Source: Armatimonadota bacterium
GTDB lineage: Bacteria > Armatimonadota > Fimbriimonadia > Fimbriimonadales > Fimbriimonadaceae
Length of the DNA stretch: 64,000 nucleotides
Assembly (NCBI GenBank): GCA_017303935.1
Contig: JAFLBD010000002.1
Coordinates: forward strand, 887,441-951,440
Direction of reading: 5' to 3'
The notes beneath the pieces are model-generated. The model ran no database searches. It was given only the letters and a program-made list of their open reading frames with translations, and was not told where the DNA came from. The position numbers were made by a program, and so were the translations under genes. Below, piece after piece: positions 26,178-34,940 of the stretch. Numbering within the stretch: the first letter of the stretch is position 1; each line of letters opens with the position of its first letter.

Positions 26178-27938
26178 CTAAGCGGCTTCGGCGGAAGTCT
26201 TGGTCATTGATTGAAGCGCGTGAACAACCGAATCCGCAGTCTCTTTGTTCTTCTTGGCTTCGTTCATTTGGGCTTGGATGCTCTTGTACTTCTCTGAGTA
26301 CTGTTCGTTGACCTGATCCACCCCTTCATCGGATCGCATTTTTGCGACCAAGTTTCGCCTGTTGAGCTCATTTTGTGCGGCCATTCGCCGCAGCCCGTCC
26401 ACGATCGTGAAGATGATTCCTAGCGCAATCGGAACGCTAATGGACAGCAAGATAATCCGCCCCAACGAACTGCTCGGGCCAATAGCTCCCGCCATCCCCG
26501 AAACGAAGGTGAGCAGAATCGCATAAATCGCGAATCCGGCGCAGCCCATGCTCGATGCGAACATACAGCCGACTTGGGTTCGGTCGCTCGAAGTTGTCAG
26601 GCCGACTTCTTGGCGATTGATCGCCTCCGTAGTCTCGCGAGTGTAGCGCAACATGTTGATCTCGTGATCGCGCCAAGCCTTCAATTCTTCAAGCGATTTC
26701 GACGAATTCGTGATCTGAATCTGGTGAGATTCGGATTCGGTTTTGGCTTGCCGGATGCAGATCGAAAGTGTATCCATCGATAGCCGCTTGCACTCTTGGC
26801 GGCTGAACCATGCCACCAAAGCGTCGTTGGAATTCACCGCCTCTTCCAATTCTGCCAGCGGCCCAGTGACGGTCAACGGCGGTTCAAGGTGAACCCCGTG
26901 CTGTTCGCCTGTGCTTTGAATTCGATCCAGCAACGAGCGCCATTCCGCAACGTCTCGCTTTGCTTCACGGACCTGAACATCGGCAAATCGAATTGCGGAC
27001 TTGTACCAATCTCCGGCTTGAGATGCTAGCTCGGCATCTCCAAGAAGGCTGAGAATTAATAGAGGGCTTGCCTCAAACGCTTCATCCAGCAAGGTCGGAA
27101 GCTCGCTCGTGTGATCCGAAAGGATCGTATACCGAACCATTTCTGCACAAGTCGAAAGGGTCTTTTCGGTTTGGTAGACCTTGAGCATGGTCTGGTACGC
27201 CGCTTCGTGCAATCCGCGCTGGGACTGTAAATGCGCGAGACAGCGACTTGACTCAATGAAAATTGCGTCGCGATACTTCGAGGTCTGAAGGGTGGCTTGA
27301 ATGAACGCGGTGATCGCCGCTTCGGCGCAATTCTCCCGCATCATGTTCACATAGCCCTGCATCATCCAGGTGTATCCGTCACGCTGGCCGATCGGCTGCT
27401 CCAGCACTTCGCTAAGGCGACTCAGCGCCTCGTTGATCCACTGCTCTTTGTCTGCGGCAGATTCCGCCATGGCACGTTGGATCGCTTGTTCGCCGAACTG
27501 GCGCGCCTTCAAGATTCTCTCAGGCATGCTGTCCAGCCGCTGGACGCTGGCGAGCCGAAGTTCTTTGATTTGATGAGTGGCTTCGCTGGCAAGGGTGTCG
27601 ATCTGGTCAGAAACAAACGCTGCCGTTCGACGCTGGCACGCACCATCCTGCTTGTCCGATTGCCCCGCATTGAGCACTCGGTTGAGACCTTGATGCAGCG
27701 GATGATCTTCGTTTCCAAACAAAGTGCGCATCGCCGATTCCGGCAATACCGAAATCACGCTATTGGCTTGATCGATCGCGCTAGAGATTTGCGCGGAGAA
27801 AAATCGCTCGAGATCTTCTTGGTGTGGAGCTAAATAGAATAGCCCCAGACGGTACTCCGCCTGAGTAAATAGTCTCGGTGCGCTATGCAATGACTCAGTC
27901 AGAAGATGGGAAACGTCAATGCTACGCATCAAACTCAT
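26178..27938 (-). CDS. Unrecognised 586-residue membrane-associated helical protein
   Basis: I do not recognise a family. Residues 1-460 are mostly helical and soluble, with an AQISSAIDQANSVISVLPESAMRTL segment and TPR-like or coiled stretches between 130 and 300 (INEALSRLSEVLEQPIGQRDGYTWMMQGYVNMMRENCAEAAITAFIQATLQ). Two membrane segments lie around 468-490 and 500-520 (CMFASSMGCAGFAIYAILLTF and IILLSISVPIALGIIFTIV). A coiled coil (530-575) ends the protein, rich in Gln, Glu and Lys. Start is ATG at 27938 or 27929. It is divergent from fabI with a 26-base spacer from 27938, so promoters overlap. Confidence 0.65.
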   Translation of the reverse strand: MSLMRSIDVSHLLTESLHSAPRLFTQAEYRLGLFYLAPHQEDLERFFSAQISSAIDQANSVISVLPESAMRTLFGNEDHPLHQGLNRVLNAGQSDKQDGACQRRTAAFVSDQIDTLASEATHQIKELRLASVQRLDSMPERILKARQFGEQAIQRAMAESAADKEQWINEALSRLSEVLEQPIGQRDGYTWMMQGYVNMMRENCAEAAITAFIQATLQTSKYRDAIFIESSRCLAHLQSQRGLHEAAYQTMLKVYQTEKTLSTCAEMVRYTILSDHTSELPTLLDEAFEASPLLILSLLGDAELASQAGDWYKSAIRFADVQVREAKRDVAEWRSLLDRIQSTGEQHGVHLEPPLTVTGPLAELEEAVNSNDALVAWFSRQECKRLSMDTLSICIRQAKTESESHQIQITNSSKSLEELKAWRDHEINMLRYTRETTEAINRQEVGLTTSSDRTQVGCMFASSMGCAGFAIYAILLTFVSGMAGAIGPSSSLGRIILLSISVPIALGIIFTIVDGLRRMAAQNELNRRNLVAKMRSDEGVDQVNEQYSEKYKSIQAQMNEAKKNKETADSVVHALQSMTKTSAEAA

Positions 27939-27964
27939 CCTCCGATAAGGTCATAATCCTTTGC

Positions 27965-28729
27965 ATGCTCCTTGACGGTAAGAAAGGTCTCGTCCTAAAC
28001 GTGGTCAATAAGAATAGTATCGGTTGGGCAATAGCAGAAGCTGCAGTGTCCCACGGTGCAAAAGTGGGTGTTGGTGCCCAAAATGATCGATTGTTGGAGG
28101 CCGTCGAGAAGCTCACGGGCGATAATCCAGCCTATAAGAACTTTGTCGTCGACTTTACAGACGATGCCCAACTTGAAGCATTGGCAGAAGCCGTGAAGAA
28201 GGAATATGGCACGATTGACTTCGTGGTGCACTCTGCTGCCTACGCACCAAAAGAAGACCTTCAGGGACGATTTATCGAAACTTCGCGAAATGGATTTCAA
28301 ATCGCAATGGACATTTCGGCGTATTCGCTGATCGGTCTTTGCCGCGTTTTGGAGCCATTGATCAATGACGGAGGTTCGGTGATGGCACTTTCTTATCTCG
28401 GTTCAACTCGCGCCGCGATGAACTACAACGTGATGGGCGTCGCGAAAGCCGCACTAGAATCCTCAGTGCGGTACCTCGCTTCGGACCTTGGTAAGCGTGA
28501 TATCCGAGTGAATACTCTCTCACCTGGACCAATCAACACAGTCGCCGCGCGAGGCGTCAAGGACCTCACAAAAATGATCGATCACGTGATGGAAGTCGGA
28601 CTTTTGCAAACTCCGTTCGGTCAGGCAGAAGTTGGAGGATCAGCGGTTTACCTGATGAGCGACCTCAGCAAGGGCGTCACCGGTCAGATCATCTTTATCG
28701 ATAACGGCTATAACGTCGCCGCGCTGTAG
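27965..28729 (+). CDS. fabI: Enoyl-[acyl-carrier-protein] reductase (NADH)
   Basis: Last step of each fatty acid elongation cycle; 254 residues, short-chain dehydrogenase fold. Start is the ATG at 27965, where the FabI N-terminus begins (LLDGKKGLVLNVVNKNSIGWAIA, the extended cofactor motif). The catalytic pair Tyr154 and Lys161 sits in MNYNVMGVAK, with Tyr144 matching the second FabI tyrosine. RVNTLSPGPINT and IDNGYN near the end also fit FabI rather than other short-chain dehydrogenases. Cytoplasmic. ftcD follows 16 bases later. Confidence 0.93.
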   Translation: MLLDGKKGLVLNVVNKNSIGWAIAEAAVSHGAKVGVGAQNDRLLEAVEKLTGDNPAYKNFVVDFTDDAQLEALAEAVKKEYGTIDFVVHSAAYAPKEDLQGRFIETSRNGFQIAMDISAYSLIGLCRVLEPLINDGGSVMALSYLGSTRAAMNYNVMGVAKAALESSVRYLASDLGKRDIRVNTLSPGPINTVAARGVKDLTKMIDHVMEVGLLQTPFGQAEVGGSAVYLMSDLSKGVTGQIIFIDNGYNVAAL

Positions 28730-28745
28730 CGGAGCAACAAAAAAA

Positions 28746-29600
28746 ATGCGATTGCTCACCGTGCCCAATTGGTCCTTTGGGCGCGACAAAGATTTGTTGC
28801 GGATTTTTGAAGACCTCCTCACAGGCTGGGATTTGAAGGTCCACTTCTTGCAGTCAGACCTCGATCACAACCGAACGGTGAGCGCATTTTCCGGCGATCC
28901 AGAACTCGTCTTTGAGCGGCTGGAAAGGTTGGCAGAAGCTGCCTTCGAGCGAATCGACCTCAATCGGCACATTGGCGTTCACCCCAGAATCGGAGCCTTG
29001 GACGTCTGCCCATTCATCGTATTGGAGCCAGGTGCTTACCCGCTTGCATCCAAGATCGAATTGTTTGCCAAAAAGCTCGCCGACCGATTTGAATTGCCGA
29101 TTTTTCTGTACGAGAAGTCTGAGCATGGAGTCCATCAGCGTGATCTTCCAGCATTGAGAAAAGGTGGCTTCGGATCGCTGCTCGCGCGAACGCTTGAACC
29201 GGATTTCGGCCCGAACGCCGCGCATCGATTTCTCGGCGCGACGGTGCTCGGTGAACGCGATTTTCTTATCGCGATGAACGTCAACTTCAAGGGCAATGAC
29301 CTCGAAGTCGTGAAGGGAATTGCAAAAGCCATTCGCCGCTCGCGCGATTCTGGAGACGACCGCTTCGCTGGAGTGCGCGCGCTCGGATTTCCGCTTGCTT
29401 CGCGAAATCAGGTTCAACTTAGCCTAAACATCACTCAGCCGGACCTCGTTACACCCGATGAAATGATTCAATGGGCCTTGCAGCAGGCTCGCGGAGTCCG
29501 GCTCGCTCATGCGAAATCTGAACTCATCGGCGTCATCCGCCGGCGCGATTTGCCCGGCAGCCAATTCCTTCCCATCCACCCGTCACAGATCGTAGACTGA
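28746..29600 (+). CDS. ftcD: Glutamate formimidoyltransferase
   Basis: Transfers a formimino group from N-formimino-L-glutamate to tetrahydrofolate in histidine breakdown. The 284-residue protein has the family motifs VPNWSFGRDKDL, SDLDHNRTVSAFSG, NRHIGVHPRIGALDVCPF, KGGFGSLLARTLEPDFGP and LGERDFLIAMNVNF. The cyclodeaminase half of the mammalian bifunctional enzyme is absent. No hut genes are next to it. It begins 16 bases after fabI and is followed 17 bases later by deoB, a mixed housekeeping run. Confidence 0.92.
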   Translation: MRLLTVPNWSFGRDKDLLRIFEDLLTGWDLKVHFLQSDLDHNRTVSAFSGDPELVFERLERLAEAAFERIDLNRHIGVHPRIGALDVCPFIVLEPGAYPLASKIELFAKKLADRFELPIFLYEKSEHGVHQRDLPALRKGGFGSLLARTLEPDFGPNAAHRFLGATVLGERDFLIAMNVNFKGNDLEVVKGIAKAIRRSRDSGDDRFAGVRALGFPLASRNQVQLSLNITQPDLVTPDEMIQWALQQARGVRLAHAKSELIGVIRRRDLPGSQFLPIHPSQIVD

Positions 29601-29617
29601 GTATCCTCTGGGACGAA

Positions 29618-30754
29618 ATGGCACGTCGCGCGATCGTTTTGGTACTGGATGGATGCGGAGCAGGTGCGGCACCCGACGCTGCAGATTTTGGTGATTCGCA
29701 AGGCGTCTCTACGATCAAGAATGTCTGGAATGCCTGCAATGGTCTCAACTTGCCGAACTTGCGCAAAATCGGATTCCTGGAAGCGTGTGGCATCGACCAG
29801 CAGTCGGAGTTCGGTCAATTCGGTCGTCTGCAAGAGCTCTCAAAGGGCAAAGACAGCGTCACCGGCCACTGGGAGATGATGGGAATTTTGACGAAGACCC
29901 CGTTCCCAACCTATCCGAACGGATTCCCCGCAGAGATCATCGCCGAATTTGAGCGTCGCATCGGCACCAAAACGGTCGGAAACAAACCCGCGAGTGGGAC
30001 CGCGATCTTGGACGAGCTCGGCGAAGAACACCTCAAAACTGGATTCCCGATCGTGTACACCAGCGCCGACAGCGTCTACCAAATCGCGTGTCACGAATCG
30101 GTCGTACCGATCGAAAAACTGCACGAGATGTGTGTGATTGCCAGAGAAATCTTGGTCGCGCCAAACCACGTCGCGCGGGTGATCGCTAGGCCGTTTGAAG
30201 GTGACAAGCCCGGAGAATTCAAGCGCACGGTACGCCGAAAGGACTTCCCACTCGCTCCACCGCATAACCTCGTCGACGAAATCGGCAATGTATTTGGGAT
30301 CGGCGTCATCAGCGAGCTTTTCGGTGGACGAGGATTCCGAGAAGTCCACCGAACACAAAGCAATCCGGAGCATTTTGAGATGCTCAAAACCGCCATTGCT
30401 AGCGACGCCGAATTCATTTTCTGCAATTTTGAAGACTTCGACATGCTCTATGGCCATCGAAACGACCCGGCCGGATTTGGCAAGTGCTTAGAGCAGTTTG
30501 ATGGCTATCTGGGTCAGATTTTGGCGATGCTACAGCCCGAAGATCTGCTCATCATCACCGCGGATCATGGCAACGACCCAACTGATGCCAGCACCGATCA
30601 CTCCCGCGAATACGTTCCGGTTTGCCTCGTCGCAAACGGGCTTCCGCCTCGAAACTTGGGCGATGTACCGGGTATGACAGCCGTCGGAGCCACCGTCGCG
30701 AGCTGGCTAGGGAAGACCTGGAACGTCGGCACCGACTTGCTCGAATCGCACTGA
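29618..30754 (+). CDS. deoB: Phosphopentomutase
   Basis: Interconverts ribose or deoxyribose 1-phosphate and 5-phosphate in nucleoside salvage; 378 residues of the alkaline-phosphatase superfamily. Metal-binding motifs: VLDGCGAGAAPDA at the N-terminus, KDSVTGHWEMMG, and ITADHGNDPT...DHSREYVPV at the C-terminus, with the FEDFDMLYGHRNDPAGF motif specific to DeoB. The 32-base gap to the next gene and the same direction suggest cotranscription. Confidence 0.95.
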   Translation: MARRAIVLVLDGCGAGAAPDAADFGDSQGVSTIKNVWNACNGLNLPNLRKIGFLEACGIDQQSEFGQFGRLQELSKGKDSVTGHWEMMGILTKTPFPTYPNGFPAEIIAEFERRIGTKTVGNKPASGTAILDELGEEHLKTGFPIVYTSADSVYQIACHESVVPIEKLHEMCVIAREILVAPNHVARVIARPFEGDKPGEFKRTVRRKDFPLAPPHNLVDEIGNVFGIGVISELFGGRGFREVHRTQSNPEHFEMLKTAIASDAEFIFCNFEDFDMLYGHRNDPAGFGKCLEQFDGYLGQILAMLQPEDLLIITADHGNDPTDASTDHSREYVPVCLVANGLPPRNLGDVPGMTAVGATVASWLGKTWNVGTDLLESH

Positions 30755-30785
30755 ACACCGGCAAACTTCCAGCGTCGTTCCGGTT

Positions 30786-32267
30786 ATGCAAATCTCGGAT
30801 GATCGAAGCAAACTGAGGCACGTCCTTCGCCGATTCGGCTTGGGCGCCAGCGAAGCCGAGCTTGACTTTTACGAGCCTAAGGGTTTCAAGGGCGCGGTCG
30901 AATACATGATCGAGGCCGCAATCACCCCTCCCAGCCTCGAAATCAACCCACGAGATTTTGCCAACAAGCAGGGCGCGGTGAACCTGCGCGTGATGCAGGG
31001 GCTTTGGTACATGCGGTTCCTGACAACCGAAAAGCCGCTGCAAGAAAAGATGGTGCTGTTTTGGCACAATCACTTCGCGACCAGTGCCGAAAAAGTGACC
31101 AATCCGGCTACCATGGCCAAGCAGATCGAGCTCTTCCGCACGATGGGGATGAGCAATTTCCGAGATCTGCTCCTCGCGGTTTCTCAAGACCCCGCGATGA
31201 TCTTCTGGCTGGATAACCAGCTCAACGTCGTCGGAAAACCGAACGAGAACTTCGCCCGTGAAGTCATGGAGTTGTTCACCCTCGGCATCGGGCATTACAC
31301 CGAAAAGGACATCCAAGAAGCAGCGCGAGCATTTACCGGATGGGGATACAGCCAGCGCGGACAGAACCGGCGGGACGATGTTCCACGACCGTTCGACAGC
31401 TTTGTTTTCAGCCCGAAACTGCACGACGACGGTCAGAAAACGATCTTTGGAAAGACTGGAAACTTCAACGGAGAAGAGGTGATCGACATGCTCTGCAAAA
31501 ACCCGCAGACCGCGCGCTATCTCACCGAAAAGGCGTGGGCGTTCTTCGTCAGCAGCACCCCAAACAAGGCCGCGATCGATCGAATTTCGAAGGAGTTCTT
31601 CGATTCCGGGCTAGAAATCACCGTGCTGGTCCGGTCCATCATCAATTCGAAGGAGTTCTTCGCGCCAGAAGTCGTTGGCAAGCTCATCAAAACTCCGATT
31701 GACTTTGCAATCGACACCGCGCGGCAACTCGGCGCGGGCGGAATCATCAAGCAGTTGATGGCCGACGGCAAGGCGAACCCCGATGTGAACGAAGAGAACG
31801 GGCTCAATCGCGGATTGGTGCGCGCTCTATCGGGGCCAATCGCGGCGCATTCCAGCACAAAGAGCATGGGCATGGAGCTGATGTATCCGCCCGACGTGTC
31901 CGGCTGGGATTTCGGCGAATCTTGGATCAGCACCGGCACCATGATCGCCCGCATGAAATGGGCCGACAGCCTTTTCCCGGTTGGTGCACGCACCGGGCAG
32001 CCTCTTGGCGGCGCAAATCCGGCTCAACGCGCAGGGCTCATGCCGCTGGCGGCGTACCCGCTGTTCCAAGACGACCCCACTGCCGAGGGCATCGTCAAAC
32101 GCCTCTGCTCGATCTACGATGTCGTGCTGTCGCGGGACAAAATGGAATCGCTGACCTCCGTCGCTGAGCAAGAACTCGGCTCAAGGCTGACCCTGCAAAA
32201 CGCCAATCAAGTCGCCCGGCGCGTGTCGATGGGCATCTTCGCCAGCCCCGAATTCCAGTTCTGCTAA
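30786..32267 (+). CDS. DUF1800 family protein (second copy)
   Basis: A 493-residue DUF1800 protein, paralogous to the one at 12185-13675: HVLRRFGLGASEAELDFY at the N-terminus, KMVLFWHNHFATS, NENFAREVMELFTLGIGHYTEKDIQEAARAFTGWGY, and YPPDVSGWDFGESWISTGTMIARM. Function unknown. As with the other copy, no DUF1501 partner is adjacent and no signal peptide is visible. It ends the housekeeping run; what follows has different character. Confidence 0.9.
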   Translation: MQISDDRSKLRHVLRRFGLGASEAELDFYEPKGFKGAVEYMIEAAITPPSLEINPRDFANKQGAVNLRVMQGLWYMRFLTTEKPLQEKMVLFWHNHFATSAEKVTNPATMAKQIELFRTMGMSNFRDLLLAVSQDPAMIFWLDNQLNVVGKPNENFAREVMELFTLGIGHYTEKDIQEAARAFTGWGYSQRGQNRRDDVPRPFDSFVFSPKLHDDGQKTIFGKTGNFNGEEVIDMLCKNPQTARYLTEKAWAFFVSSTPNKAAIDRISKEFFDSGLEITVLVRSIINSKEFFAPEVVGKLIKTPIDFAIDTARQLGAGGIIKQLMADGKANPDVNEENGLNRGLVRALSGPIAAHSSTKSMGMELMYPPDVSGWDFGESWISTGTMIARMKWADSLFPVGARTGQPLGGANPAQRAGLMPLAAYPLFQDDPTAEGIVKRLCSIYDVVLSRDKMESLTSVAEQELGSRLTLQNANQVARRVSMGIFASPEFQFC

Positions 32268-32544
32268 CGCCCCGTGATTTAGGGAGCTTGTGGATGCAGA
32301 GGTCGAGCTTTGAGCGTATATGAGACATCCGTCAAGGCATAAAGTTTGAGCGCTTACTTCGAATGCCGAAGTTCAGTTGCAGAGGTTGGTGCAGGTTGAC
32401 AAGTGCAATTGACGGCTAAAAACACCATGAAATCATTGGAGATTTCCAAAGGTCCGGTCGCGCTCCTGCTCGCAACATTCGCACAGATAGTGCTCTTTCT
32501 GATTATAAATACGAAGAGTCTTGATGCATGGGTGATCGGAATTT
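32268..32544. other. Intergenic stretch without a supported gene
   Basis: About 280 bases between the second DUF1800 gene and the next promoter. A 70-codon frame from a GTG at 32403 (one hydrophobic helix) crosses the promoter and start of the next gene and lacks a ribosome site, so I do not call it. No hairpin terminator was found by eye. Confidence 0.5.
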
Positions 32545-32553
32545 TGATATACT
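32545..32553 (+). promoter_or_regulatory. Candidate extended -10 promoter element
   Basis: TGATATACT matches the extended -10 form TGnTATAAT except one base. It sits 28 bases before the ATG at 32581, giving a very short leader. No good -35 box at 17 bp is seen, which extended -10 promoters tolerate. Confidence 0.35.
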
Positions 32554-32580
32554 GTCGACAATACTACTCGGGAATGTTTC

Positions 32581-33129
32581 ATGGAGGAAGGCAAAGAAAA
32601 CTCAACGCCCGTTAAAGTGACCAAGCGATTCGTCGAACCACCTCCGATTGTCGGGCCATCGCTTTATTATTCGGTCGAGCAACGGCGGTACCTATTGAAG
32701 GTGAGTCTAGTATTCAACTTTGTAGCACTGTTCTTCCTGACTGGTGGCTTCTTCCTCAGACATCCTGGTCAGGGCGAAGAAATTTCGTTTAGAGCCACTC
32801 TCTTTCGTTTAACCGTGTACTCAATTGGGAATTTCTTCCTCTATCGGTATCTCCTCAAGGCTGATTACTCGGGTACCAAGAAATCCACCGTTCATCTGAT
32901 CACAGCGGTCCAGATGGGAATCATTATTGCAAGCTTGTTCCATTGCGTGAGCTTGTTAACTGCGAGTATGACCGTTGCCGATTTAGGGCCCGGGAATAGT
33001 AGAGAAATCACCTACTTCTTCACAGGATTAGTCGGAGTTGGAGAGTACGCAGTCTATTACTTCATTGTTTGGCTGTTCTCAGAAAAATCAAACGTGCTAA
33101 ATGAGCGTAATCCGAATTCAAGGCTCTAA
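32581..33129 (+). CDS. Unrecognised four-helix membrane protein
   Basis: A 182-residue protein with no family I recognise. A 40-residue polar N-terminus with a proline-rich VEPPPIVGPSLYYS segment precedes four hydrophobic stretches (VSLVFNFVALFFLTGGFFL, LFRLTVYSIGNFFLYRYLL, AVQMGIIIASLFHCVSLLT and FFTGLVGVGEYAVYYFIVWLF). First of three consecutive unrecognised genes. Base use looks more AT-rich than in neighbouring operons, but this was judged by eye. Confidence 0.6.
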   Translation: MEEGKENSTPVKVTKRFVEPPPIVGPSLYYSVEQRRYLLKVSLVFNFVALFFLTGGFFLRHPGQGEEISFRATLFRLTVYSIGNFFLYRYLLKADYSGTKKSTVHLITAVQMGIIIASLFHCVSLLTASMTVADLGPGNSREITYFFTGLVGVGEYAVYYFIVWLFSEKSNVLNERNPNSRL

Positions 33130-33142
33130 CTAAGAGGAAACA

Positions 33143-33751
33143 ATGGCAAAGAATAGAGAAGTTGGCAGAAAATCTCGCATCCCTTCCGAGGTGTTAAAGC
33201 GCTTGTCAGGCCTGAAGAGCGAGGATGCTTCCGAGCGCGCAGCAATTGCCCTGATAGTATGCGATATCCGCTCACCTTGGAGTGCAGCTCACGTGTTTGA
33301 GGCTGTGATGCGCGAGGATGATAACTACACATTTTGTTCGATGCTGTATTCTCTAGCCGAAAATAGTCCGCTATCCGCGAGCCTCGCCGCACAGACATGC
33401 TTGAACTATCGAGACGCAGACAAGAAGTTCATTTGTATGGCGGTCGCTGTCGAATTAGGGCTGATGATTCCGGAAGCAGTCATTGAGAAATCATTCAATG
33501 GTGCAGATTGGGCATTGAAGCTCCTGCTGTTGACGTATTGTCTAAAGAGCAGCTATCTGGAACTGGCGACCAAGAATCTGGAAGGAAATTTCGATCACAT
33601 TGTTTCTGAAGAATGGGAACCAATTTCCTCTGATCTGGATGTTAACATGGAAGCGGCATGGCTGACTTCCAGAGAATTCGCGAAGCGATATTTTGAGAAT
33701 ATCCAGTTTCAAATTTCGGCCTTCTGGGACGAAAGAGATGGGGAGAACTAG
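33143..33751 (+). CDS. Unrecognised soluble helical protein
   Basis: A 202-residue cytoplasmic protein without a recognised domain. It has a basic N-terminus (AKNREVGRKSRIPSEVLKRL), then a run of alpha-helices with regular hydrophobic spacing (SERAAIALIVCDIRSPWSAAHVFEAVMRED, then SLAENSPLSASLAAQTCL) that could form a HEAT-like or TPR-like stack. An AGAGG ribosome site lies 7-8 bases before the ATG, and the gene starts 13 bases after its upstream neighbour, so the two are probably one operon. Confidence 0.6.
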   Translation: MAKNREVGRKSRIPSEVLKRLSGLKSEDASERAAIALIVCDIRSPWSAAHVFEAVMREDDNYTFCSMLYSLAENSPLSASLAAQTCLNYRDADKKFICMAVAVELGLMIPEAVIEKSFNGADWALKLLLLTYCLKSSYLELATKNLEGNFDHIVSEEWEPISSDLDVNMEAAWLTSREFAKRYFENIQFQISAFWDERDGEN

Positions 33752-33821
33752 AACCGCAGTGGTGCGGCCACGGTAATATTGATAGTCTTTCTGCAATGTT
33801 AACTGGCAGGAGATCCAGTCA

Positions 33822-34709
33822 ATGAGTGTTATTGGAATTTGTTTACTGATATTGGGTCAACCTCAGGCAATTCCGGAGCGATATGGTCTCTGTGTCATCG
33901 GTAATGAAGCAACTATAATTGACCGCCAAGCCAACGTGGTCAAGTTCTATTCCATAGGAAAATCTGGTGCAATTGAACAGTGGACCCACAAGGCAGCAGG
34001 TGGGATCCTTGTCGACGCGCTGCCCACTCCAACTGGAGTATCCGTGCTTGAGTTGAATGAAAACGGCGTGTTGCATAAGGGACGCCTTTCTAAGAGTGGC
34101 AAGTTGGCGGAGTCATTGGACAGTAGTCTTGAACTTCCCACTAATTTCGCACCATTTTTTGCGAAAGCAGTTACGTTGAGTGACGGAACGCTGATTTTTG
34201 TACTCGGGGAGGCAAAAGATAGCGGCAGCGTGCGTGGCCTCACCTACTTCTACCCAAATAATTCTCGAGATCAGAAGTTAAAGCCCTTTGAACGACAGAG
34301 CGCACCGATTGGGGCACCTTTAGCTACTATTCCAGGTGTTGGTGTACTCGGAGTTCATGAGTTTTCGAACTCACACGAATATTCGATGCCAATGCGTCAG
34401 AGAGTGGTACTTCCAAATTCTCAAAGGGACTGGATTCCGGTGTCTTGTTCTGACAAACGCAATCGCTGTTGGATTGCACAGGAAGGAGTTCTCACTTGGC
34501 AGTATCGCAGCTTTAAGGACGGGAAGCTCGCAGAAGTCGGAACACTGAAGTTCGATAATGTTGTAAAGAAATATCGCGAACAATTGCCTCTCTGCTACTT
34601 GGGAAGCAAGCAATTCGCCTACGTAGATAGTCGAGGTAGCGTCGTAGTAACACGTACAATGGAGATAAATCGCCTAGCTCCTGGGACTGAAATTGAAATT
34701 GTTCCGTAG
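33822..34709 (+). CDS. Unrecognised beta-rich protein, possibly exported
   Basis: A 295-residue protein. A short hydrophobic N-terminus (SVIGICLLILGQPQA) may be a signal peptide. The rest alternates short beta strands with turns (YGLCVIGNEATIIDRQANVVKFYSIGKSG, then GVSVLELNENGVLHKGRLSKSG and CWIAQEGVLTWQYRSFKDGK), resembling a beta-propeller of three to five blades. An AGGAG site lies 8 bases before the ATG. No enzyme motif is visible. Last of the three-gene cluster; the tRNA-Pro on the other strand follows. Confidence 0.6.
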   Translation: MSVIGICLLILGQPQAIPERYGLCVIGNEATIIDRQANVVKFYSIGKSGAIEQWTHKAAGGILVDALPTPTGVSVLELNENGVLHKGRLSKSGKLAESLDSSLELPTNFAPFFAKAVTLSDGTLIFVLGEAKDSGSVRGLTYFYPNNSRDQKLKPFERQSAPIGAPLATIPGVGVLGVHEFSNSHEYSMPMRQRVVLPNSQRDWIPVSCSDKRNRCWIAQEGVLTWQYRSFKDGKLAEVGTLKFDNVVKKYREQLPLCYLGSKQFAYVDSRGSVVVTRTMEINRLAPGTEIEIVP

Positions 34710-34734
34710 CGGCAAGGGTTATTGAGGGGGTGAA

Positions 34735-34811
34735 TGGTCGGGGCGACGGGATTTGAACCCATGACCTCTTACCCCCCAGATAAGCGCGCTACCGAGCTGC
34801 GCCACGCCCCG
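34735..34811 (-). tRNA. tRNA-Pro (anticodon GGG)
   Basis: Acceptor CGGGGCG/CGCCCCG, discriminator A, encoded CCA, D arm GCGCAGCTCGGTAGCGC, anticodon stem CTTAT/GTAAG around CTGGGGG with GGG at 34-36, T arm GGGTTCAAATCCC. Reads CCC/CCU codons. Confidence 0.95.
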
Positions 34812-34940
34812 AGAACCCACAGGATACCCAAATTCGGGGGATGGTCCCGGTATTGGTTGAGTGGTTTAAGTGGAGACTTTGCTCGCCGCACCTCCCCGAG
34901 GCCACTCCCTCGCGCCGTCCGCTTCGCGTCCACCGCTCCG
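34812..34940. other. Spacer upstream of tRNA-Pro
   Basis: Non-coding by inspection. It should hold the minus-strand promoter of the tRNA-Pro gene. A TATCCT element ends 12 bases before the tRNA start on the minus strand, without a clear -35 partner. Confidence 0.4.

Noticed and set aside
32403..32615. 70-codon membrane peptide
   Set aside because: It crosses the candidate promoter and the start of the next gene and lacks a ribosome site.
32581..33751. Toxin-antitoxin or abortive-infection pair
   Set aside because: The adjacent genes encode a four-helix membrane protein and a helical protein with no toxin or antitoxin motif; adjacency alone is not enough.
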